Assembly: GCA_964413535.1 (NCBI GenBank)
Contig: CAYPTB010000032.1
Coordinates: 1 to 64,000 of the forward strand
Source of the DNA: CAYPTB01 sp964413535
GTDB lineage: Bacteria > Planctomycetota > UBA1135 > GCA-002686595
Length of the DNA stretch: 64,000 nt
Reading direction: 5' to 3'
Below the pieces are notes generated by a model, which saw only the letters and a list, made by a program, of their open reading frames with translations, made no database searches and was not told the DNA's origin. Both the position numbers and the translations under genes were made by a program. Every line of letters starts with the position of its first letter. Position 1 is the first letter of the stretch. This document shows positions 58,888 to 64,000 of the stretch, piece after piece.

Positions 58888-60663
58888 ATGGGCACGCGAC
58901 GAATCCTCCTGGTCGAGCACAAGGACGAGGACGCGCGGCGTCTGATCCGCGGGATCGGCGGCCGGGCCGGCTCGAACGGCGAGTGCATCGACGAGAACGG
59001 CGAGCGCCGCATCGGGCTCGAGGTGATCCAGGCGCGCAAGGCCTCCGAAGCGCGCCTGCAGCTCCTCGTCGGCGACTTTGACGCGGTGCTGCTCGGCGTC
59101 TCGGCCGCGGAGCAGGCCTTCGACGGGCTGACGGAACTCACCGGTCGCACGCGGCCGGTGCCGGTGCTCGTGTACGGTCCGCCGGCCGAGCTCGGTCTGC
59201 GCGAGCGCATCCTGTCCGCCGGCGCGGCGGACTATCTCTCGCGCGGCGTCCTGTCCGAGAGCGAGGTCGACCTCGTCGCGCGCTGCGTCCACTACGCGGT
59301 CGACCGCGGCGACATGCAGGCCGAGCTCGTCGAGGCGCGGCGACTGGGCGAGCACCTCGCGCACCACGATGCGCTGACCGGTCTCCCGAACCAGCGGCTC
59401 TTCGCCACGCGGTTGCGCCAACTGATCGCGCAGGCGCGCCGCTACCCGCGCCAGCTCGCCGTGCTGTTCATCGACCTCGACCGCTTCAAGCCGGTCAACG
59501 ATTCCCTGGGGCCCGAGCACGGCGATCGCCTGCTGCGCGCCGTCGCCGAGCGCCTGCTCTCGGCCCTGCGCGAGAGCGACACCGTCGCGCGCCGCAGCGG
59601 CGACGAGTTCACCGTCATCCTGGACGGCATCGCGCGCTCGCAGGACGCCGTACGCGTGGCCGTGAAGCTGCAGGCCGCGCTGGCGCGGCCCTACGACCTC
59701 GACGGGCGCGAGATCGTGCTCGACACGAGCATCGGCATCAGCCTCTTCCCGGCCGACGGCGACTCGGACGAGACGCTCGTCAAGCACGCCGAGATCGCCA
59801 TGAACCGCGCGAAAGCGCAGAGCGGGAACGCGATCCAATTCTTCCTGCCCGAGATGAACGCGCGCGCCTCCGAGCGCCTGGAGCTCGAGCAGGACCTGCG
59901 CTCCGCGATCGAGCGCGAGGAGCTCGCGGTCCACTACCAGCCCCAAGTGGACCTCGTCACGGGCCAGATCTGCGGCATGGAAGCGCTCGTGCGCTGGACG
60001 CACCGCGAGCTCGGCCCGATCTCGCCCGGCCGCTTCATCCCGCTCGCGGAGGAGACGGGCCTCATCGTGCCGCTCGGCGACTGGGTGCTGCGCACGGCTT
60101 GCCTGCAGAACCGCGCGTGGCAGGACCTGGGGCTCGCTCCCTTCCCCGTGGCCGTGAACCTCTCCGCGCGCCAGTTCCAGTCGAACCGGCTCGAGGAGGG
60201 CATCGAGCGTGCGCTCGCGCAGTCGCGGCTCGACCCGCCCGGCCTGGACCTCGAGCTGACGGAGAGCACGGTGATGAGCGACGCCGAGCTTGCCGTCGAC
60301 ACGCTCGAGCGCATGCACTCGATCGGCGTGCGCATCTCGATCGACGACTTCGGCACGGGCCACTCCTCGCTCGCCTACCTCAAGCGCTTCCCCATCAGCC
60401 GCCTGAAGATCGACAAGGGTTTCGTCGACTCGCTGCTCACCGACGCGAAGGACGAGGCCATCACGCGCGCGATCATCGGCATGGCCAACAACCTCGACCT
60501 GCGCGCCGTCGCGGAGGGCGTCGAGACGCGCGGCCAACTCGACTTCCTGAAGACCCTCGGCTGCGACGAGGTCCAGGGCTACCTCGTCGCGCGCCCCATG
60601 CCACCCGACGCCGCCGGCGAGTTCCTGCGCGCGAACCAGGACGGCGTGGCGCAGCTCAACTGA
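58888..60663 (+). CDS. GGDEF-EAL cyclic-di-GMP enzyme with a receiver-like domain
   Basis: A 591-residue three-domain protein. A receiver-like domain (1-130; RRILLVEHKDEDARRLI and GDFDAVLLGVSAAE) lacks the phosphorylatable Asp, which is Gly70 in position. The GGDEF domain (about 155-320) has SGDEF at 237-241, a conservative variant in which catalysis is often kept. The EAL domain (about 330-580) has EAL at 365-367 and IDDFGTGHSS, so phosphodiesterase activity is likely. Mixed activity or a purely degradative role is possible. ATG 58888 is chosen by domain start. Confidence 0.93.
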   Translation: MGTRRILLVEHKDEDARRLIRGIGGRAGSNGECIDENGERRIGLEVIQARKASEARLQLLVGDFDAVLLGVSAAEQAFDGLTELTGRTRPVPVLVYGPPAELGLRERILSAGAADYLSRGVLSESEVDLVARCVHYAVDRGDMQAELVEARRLGEHLAHHDALTGLPNQRLFATRLRQLIAQARRYPRQLAVLFIDLDRFKPVNDSLGPEHGDRLLRAVAERLLSALRESDTVARRSGDEFTVILDGIARSQDAVRVAVKLQAALARPYDLDGREIVLDTSIGISLFPADGDSDETLVKHAEIAMNRAKAQSGNAIQFFLPEMNARASERLELEQDLRSAIEREELAVHYQPQVDLVTGQICGMEALVRWTHRELGPISPGRFIPLAEETGLIVPLGDWVLRTACLQNRAWQDLGLAPFPVAVNLSARQFQSNRLEEGIERALAQSRLDPPGLDLELTESTVMSDAELAVDTLERMHSIGVRISIDDFGTGHSSLAYLKRFPISRLKIDKGFVDSLLTDAKDEAITRAIIGMANNLDLRAVAEGVETRGQLDFLKTLGCDEVQGYLVARPMPPDAAGEFLRANQDGVAQLN

Positions 60664-60684
60664 GGCGTCGCGGCACCGTACCCG

Positions 60685-61596
60685 TCAGCGCTCGAGCACG
60701 GCGACGACGGGCAGGTGATCGGAGAGGTCGGTTGCGATCACGCGCTCGGAGACGACCCGCCAGTCGCGCGGGGCGAGCACGTAGTCGATGCGGCGGCGCG
60801 GAGCGCGCGCGGGGAACGTCGGCGGGCCGTCGAAGTTGCCCGCGAAGAGGCCGCTCTCGCCGAGGAGCGCGAGCGAGGGGTCGTGCGGCTCGGCGTTGAA
60901 GTCCCCGGCGAGCAAGGCCGGTCTCCCGTCGAGCCGCGCGAGGATCTGGCGCACTTGCTGCGCGTTGTTCGCGAGGTCGAAGGAGTCGTTGCGCACCGAG
61001 CCGACGCGCAGGGGCCCGTCCTCGAGCTCGACGTCGCACCACAGGATGCGGCGGTTGTTCGTGGGCTCAAAGAAGGGCCTCCCTCCGGCGAGCTGCTCGT
61101 TCGCGACGGGGCGCAGCGGCCGGCGCGAGAGGAGCGCGTTCCCGCTGCGCAGGCGATAGAAGGGGAGCCCGAAGCTCTTCTCCTCGCCGAACGCGAAATG
61201 GAAGAGGCCCGTGAGTCGCGCCAGCGTCTCCACCTGGTCGACCGGGCACGGGCCGCACTCGCGCACGACTTCGGAGAGGAAGACGAGGTCGGGTTCCGCG
61301 GAGCGGATGAGCTCCGCCATGCGCTCCAGGCGCGCGCGAACGTCGTCGGGTGAGGCGAAGTCGAGGCCTCCGCGGTAGGCGCCGGCCCGCGCGATGTTCC
61401 AGGCGACGACGACCAGCCGGCCGGGGTGCTCCGCGGCGCCGGACCCACGCGCGGGCGGCGCAACGACCGTGCCCGATTCGGGGGGGGCCGAGCGCGAGCG
61501 GATGCCGTTCGCCGTGAAGAGCGCGAGCAGGGTCGCCACGCCGAGCGCTCCGATCCAGAACGCGGTCCTCGAGGCCTTCGCGATGCGCTTCGACAT
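60685..61596 (-). CDS. Exported endonuclease/exonuclease/phosphatase (EEP) family protein
   Basis: A 303-residue EEP-superfamily protein with an N-terminal signal anchor (FWIGALGVATLLALFTANGI). Domain marks are VVAWNIARAGAYRG, FLSEVVREC (metal ligand Glu), RVGSVRNDSFD, LLAGDFNAEPHD and SDHLPVVAVLE (terminal His). Substrates in this superfamily range from DNA to phospholipids; an exported form favours phospholipase or phosphatase action. It starts at ATG 61596 and is divergent from the protease gene across 152 bases. Confidence 0.87.
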   Translation of the reverse strand: MSKRIAKASRTAFWIGALGVATLLALFTANGIRSRSAPPESGTVVAPPARGSGAAEHPGRLVVVAWNIARAGAYRGGLDFASPDDVRARLERMAELIRSAEPDLVFLSEVVRECGPCPVDQVETLARLTGLFHFAFGEEKSFGLPFYRLRSGNALLSRRPLRPVANEQLAGGRPFFEPTNNRRILWCDVELEDGPLRVGSVRNDSFDLANNAQQVRQILARLDGRPALLAGDFNAEPHDPSLALLGESGLFAGNFDGPPTFPARAPRRRIDYVLAPRDWRVVSERVIATDLSDHLPVVAVLER

Positions 61597-61748
61597 CCCG
61601 TCCGTGACGGGAGTGTAGCCGCCGGCGCGAGCGATCCCGATTCGCGCCCGTGTACACTCGGGCGCAAGCGCTCGGACCCCTGCAGCGTGACGAGCCGTCG
61701 CGGCGGACGGGCGGGGGAGTCGCAGAACGGCCGATGAGGAGCTTCGTG

Positions 61749-63254
61749 ATGGCATCTTGCTGGAAGGTGGGCGAGCGCGTGGCGCTCGTCGCCGCGCTCG
61801 CGCTCGTGTCCGCTCCCGCCCTGGCGCAGACGGCGGCACCGGATCTCGGGCCGGCGGTCGTCAAGATCCACACGACGCGCCGGAGCCCCGACTTCCTCCA
61901 GCCCTGGACGAAGCGTCCGACGGAGGAGCTCTCGGGCAGCGGGGTGGTCCTCGCGGGGAACCGCATCCTCACGAACGCGCACGTCGTGATGTACGCGGCG
62001 CAGATCTACGTCCAGCCCTACCATTCGTCGGACAAGCTCGCCGCGCAGGTCGAGATCCTGGCGCCCGGCATCGACCTCGCCGTGCTCACGCTCGACGACG
62101 AGTCGTTCTTCGAAGGGCGCGAGGCGCCGCCCATCGAGGTCGCGCTCCCGCGCGCGAAGGATCCCGTCGCGGTGTACGGCTATCCGATGGGGGGTACGGA
62201 GCTCTCGATCACCCAGGGCATCGTCTCGCGCATCGAGTACGACGCGTACTACGGCGACACGGCAGGCGTGCGCATCCAGGTCGACGCGGCGCTCAATCCG
62301 GGCAACAGCGGCGGTCCGGCGTTCTCGAACGGCCGCGTGATCGGCCTCGTGTTCAGCGGGATCCGCGAGGCGGACAACATCGGCTACTTGATCCCCTCCG
62401 AGGAGATCGAGCGCTTCCTCGCGGACGCCGCGGACGGGGCGTACGACGGGATTCCGACGGTGCTCGGCAGCTTCGTGACGCTCGAGAACCAGGCCTTGCG
62501 CGCGCGCCTGGGGGCCGGCAGCGGAGTGAAGGGACTGGTCGTGCACGCGCCGGAGCGGATCGACGACAACCCGCTCGAGCGCTGGGACGTCGTGACGCAC
62601 GTGGGCGGGAACGAGCTCTCGAACGACGGCATGGTCGTCGTGCCCGACGGACTGCGGCTCGACTTCCGCTACTACGTGCCGCGGCTCGCGCAGGACGGCC
62701 GCGTGCCGATGACGATCTTCCGCGCGGGGGAGACGCTCGAGGTCGGGGTCCCCGCGCCGCGCGGCCCGGCGCTCGTCGCGCCCTCGCTCGCGGGCGGCTA
62801 CCCGCGCTACTTCATCTACGGACCGCTCGTGTTCAGCACCGCCACGCAAGAGTTCATCGCCGGCTCGTTCTCGGCCTTCGGACCGGCGATGGCCGCGCGC
62901 AAGAGCCCGCTCCTCGCGCGCTGGCGCGACGCGCCGAGCTTTCCCGGCGAGGAGCTCGTCGTCGTGACCTCGCGCATGTTCACGCACGTGATCACGAAGG
63001 GCTACGACGACCCGATCTTCGCGGTGCTCGCCACGGTCGACGGCGCGCCGGTCCAGAACCTAGCGCACCTGGTCGAGCTCTTGCGCGACGGCGAGAGTCG
63101 CTTCGTGGAGTTCGAGTTCCACGACCGAGGCCAGGAGACGCTCGTCTTCGTGCGCGAGGAGATCGAGGCCGCCACGGAGGATGTCCTGTCGGACAACGGC
63201 ATCCGCAGGGAGTGCTCCGACGACCTGCGCGAGCTTTGGAACGGCGGCGAGTGA
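61749..63254 (+). CDS. Deg/HtrA-type trypsin-like serine protease, exported
   Basis: A 501-residue protease. Signal peptide (ERVALVAALALVSAPALAQ); protease domain with His78 (LTNAHVVM), Asp109 (APGIDLAVL) and Ser187 (NPGNSGGPAF); then regions resembling the PDZ and C-terminal domains of plant-type Deg proteins (RWDVVTHVGGNEL, VVVTSRMFTHVITKGYDDP). It presumably does periplasmic quality control. ATG 61749 is preceded by AGGAG at ideal spacing, better than ATG 61734. Confidence 0.9.
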   Translation: MASCWKVGERVALVAALALVSAPALAQTAAPDLGPAVVKIHTTRRSPDFLQPWTKRPTEELSGSGVVLAGNRILTNAHVVMYAAQIYVQPYHSSDKLAAQVEILAPGIDLAVLTLDDESFFEGREAPPIEVALPRAKDPVAVYGYPMGGTELSITQGIVSRIEYDAYYGDTAGVRIQVDAALNPGNSGGPAFSNGRVIGLVFSGIREADNIGYLIPSEEIERFLADAADGAYDGIPTVLGSFVTLENQALRARLGAGSGVKGLVVHAPERIDDNPLERWDVVTHVGGNELSNDGMVVVPDGLRLDFRYYVPRLAQDGRVPMTIFRAGETLEVGVPAPRGPALVAPSLAGGYPRYFIYGPLVFSTATQEFIAGSFSAFGPAMAARKSPLLARWRDAPSFPGEELVVVTSRMFTHVITKGYDDPIFAVLATVDGAPVQNLAHLVELLRDGESRFVEFEFHDRGQETLVFVREEIEAATEDVLSDNGIRRECSDDLRELWNGGE

Positions 63255-63255
63255 G

Positions 63256-63456
63256 CTACGCCACCTCGCGCTCGAAGATCAGCTCGTAGTACTTGGGGGC
63301 GCCGTAGACCCCGATCCCCGGCGCGAAGATCTGGACCAGCCGCCAGCCTCCGCTCGCTTTGCGCCGCACGACCTCCTGGTAGGCCTCGCGCGACTTGCGC
63401 TGCACGGAGAACCAGCCCTCACCCAGTCGAACGAAGTCGTACTCGTAGCGTTTCAT
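63256..63456 (-). CDS. DUF4177 protein
   Basis: A 66-residue DUF4177 domain: MKRYEYDFVRLG at the start and EVVRRKASGGWRLVQIFAPGI then YYELIFERE match the beta-alpha-beta fold of this uncharacterised family. It is immediately convergent with the Deg protease gene (one base between). A short upstream gene ends 3 bases before its ATG. Confidence 0.85.
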   Translation of the reverse strand: MKRYEYDFVRLGEGWFSVQRKSREAYQEVVRRKASGGWRLVQIFAPGIGVYGAPKYYELIFEREVA

Positions 63457-63459
63457 CCT

Positions 63460-63627
63460 TCAGCTCCTTCGATGTCGACTCAAGACCTGGTCCGCGACGA
63501 GCGTCACGATCTCGCCCTCGGAGACGACGCCGACGCGCGGCAGGAAGGCCTCCGTTCGCCCGCGCTCGCGCCGCGCGAGCGCCGACGCGCGGAAGCTGGC
63601 CCGTTCCGACTCACCAAGCGTCGTCAT
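63460..63627 (-). CDS. Small hypothetical protein upstream of DUF4177
   Basis: A 55-residue frame (MTTLGESERASFRASALARR, then LPRVGVVSEGEIVTLVADQVL). Its stop lies 3 bases before the DUF4177 start, and its last codons contain GGAG, which could serve as ribosome-binding site for DUF4177. Coding-like composition supports it, but there is no family match and no clear Shine-Dalgarno. The rest of this gap, up to 63710, is empty. Confidence 0.4.
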   Translation of the reverse strand: MTTLGESERASFRASALARRERGRTEAFLPRVGVVSEGEIVTLVADQVLSRHRRS

Positions 63628-63710
63628 AAAGGATCTGGTGCGATGCCGCGGGCGGAAGCATAGCGCGCGAGCCCGCCCCTTCCTCGCGACCCAGGACGCG
63701 CGTCTTCGCT

Positions 63711-64000
63711 TCAGCGCCGCTCGATCACCGAGTCGAGCTCGCGAGCGGCTTCGTCGACGGACAGAGCCTCGAGGTCGACCAGCCGATTGGAGCGACGCAT
63801 CGCCGCGGAATCGATCGCGCCGACGAGCGGGCGCAGGGCCAGAGCGACCTCCGGGCGCGCCGCGGCCGCGCGCGAGAGCAGGAGCAGCGCGTCGTAGGGC
63901 GGCAGAGCCCCGCGCGGATCGCCGAGCAGCACCAGCTCGAAGGCGTCGATGCGCCCGTCGGTGGAGAAGGCCGCGATCGCGTCGACCTGACCGTTCGCGA
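63711..64000 (-). CDS. Glycine-betaine/choline-type ABC transporter substrate-binding protein, C-terminal part
   Basis: The last 96 residues of an OpuAC/ProX-like binding protein, open to the window edge. DAIAAFSTDGRIDAFELVLL, then DPRGALPPYDALLLLS and the terminal LEALSVDEAARELDSVIE match the end of the OpuAC fold. The start is outside the window. Such proteins bind betaine, choline or carnitine for import. Confidence 0.85.
   Translation of the reverse strand, partial: ANGQVDAIAAFSTDGRIDAFELVLLGDPRGALPPYDALLLLSRAAAARPEVALALRPLVGAIDSAAMRRSNRLVDLEALSVDEAARELDSVIERR

Overview
The window is very GC-rich DNA, about 70 % by eye over most of its length, densely packed with genes on both strands and without any rRNA, tRNA, CRISPR array or transposase that I can see. 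The gene content points to a high-GC planctomycete (Planctomycetota). It has two large secreted DUF1080 (3-keto-disaccharide hydrolase-type) proteins, one inside a PVC-type multidomain cytochrome. It also has an ECF sigma factor overlapping a Ser/Thr kinase gene with a periplasmic or TPR-like tail, and a sigma factor fused to a membrane-anchored carboxypeptidase-regulatory-like tail. The species cannot be named from this.

Layout. 1-2346: DUF486 membrane protein (cut by the edge), GNAT, SDR and a Coq7-like di-iron protein. 2541-4237: a lower-GC TcmP / three-Cys-motif (Gp37/Gp68, DUF5131) pair. 4305-8931: S9 peptidase with a small membrane protein, then a Cys/Met-metabolism PLP enzyme. 9366-12699: ECF sigma factor and Ser/Thr kinase. 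12770-23791: secreted, surface and respiratory-type proteins (PA14-propeller-DUF1080, BatD-like, thioredoxin-like/TPR, the 1403-residue heme protein), with an orphan HicB antitoxin and a decayed Mrr fragment between them. 23870-31267: Schlafen/AlbA regulator with an in-frame tandem repeat, KefB/YbaL-type antiporter, aldo/keto reductase, erythromycin-esterase-like protein, membrane protein, GIY-YIG protein. 31417-36205: sigma-factor fusion, Imm17-like protein, PgeF, topoisomerase IB. 36227-43580: giant GlmS-like protein, NTF2-like protein, DEDD exonuclease, SRPBCC protein, frameshifted vapB, unusual Y-family polymerase. 43775-54597: TrmL, GNAT-HDAC fusion, AmpG-like MFS, nitrilase plus GNAT, RlmD, zinc-ribbon protein, YqgE, AsmA-like protein. 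55126-58187: a low-GC three-gene cassette of methyltransferase, DUF262 protein and HEPN-like protein. 58346-64000: CyaY, GGDEF-EAL protein, EEP phosphatase, Deg-type protease, DUF4177 and the C-terminal end of a glycine-betaine-type binding protein.

How the pieces fit. Most of the window is housekeeping or envelope physiology of a planctomycete. Superimposed on it are genes and relics of genome conflict: an apparently intact three-gene cassette (methyltransferase/DUF262/HEPN) that I regard as the best candidate for an undescribed defence system, the TcmP pair, a Schlafen-type regulator, and decayed or orphan pieces (Mrr remnant, orphan HicB, frameshifted VapB without VapC, Imm17 without a toxin). 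GC statements are visual, with a few 60-base hand counts quoted where used; no database search was run.
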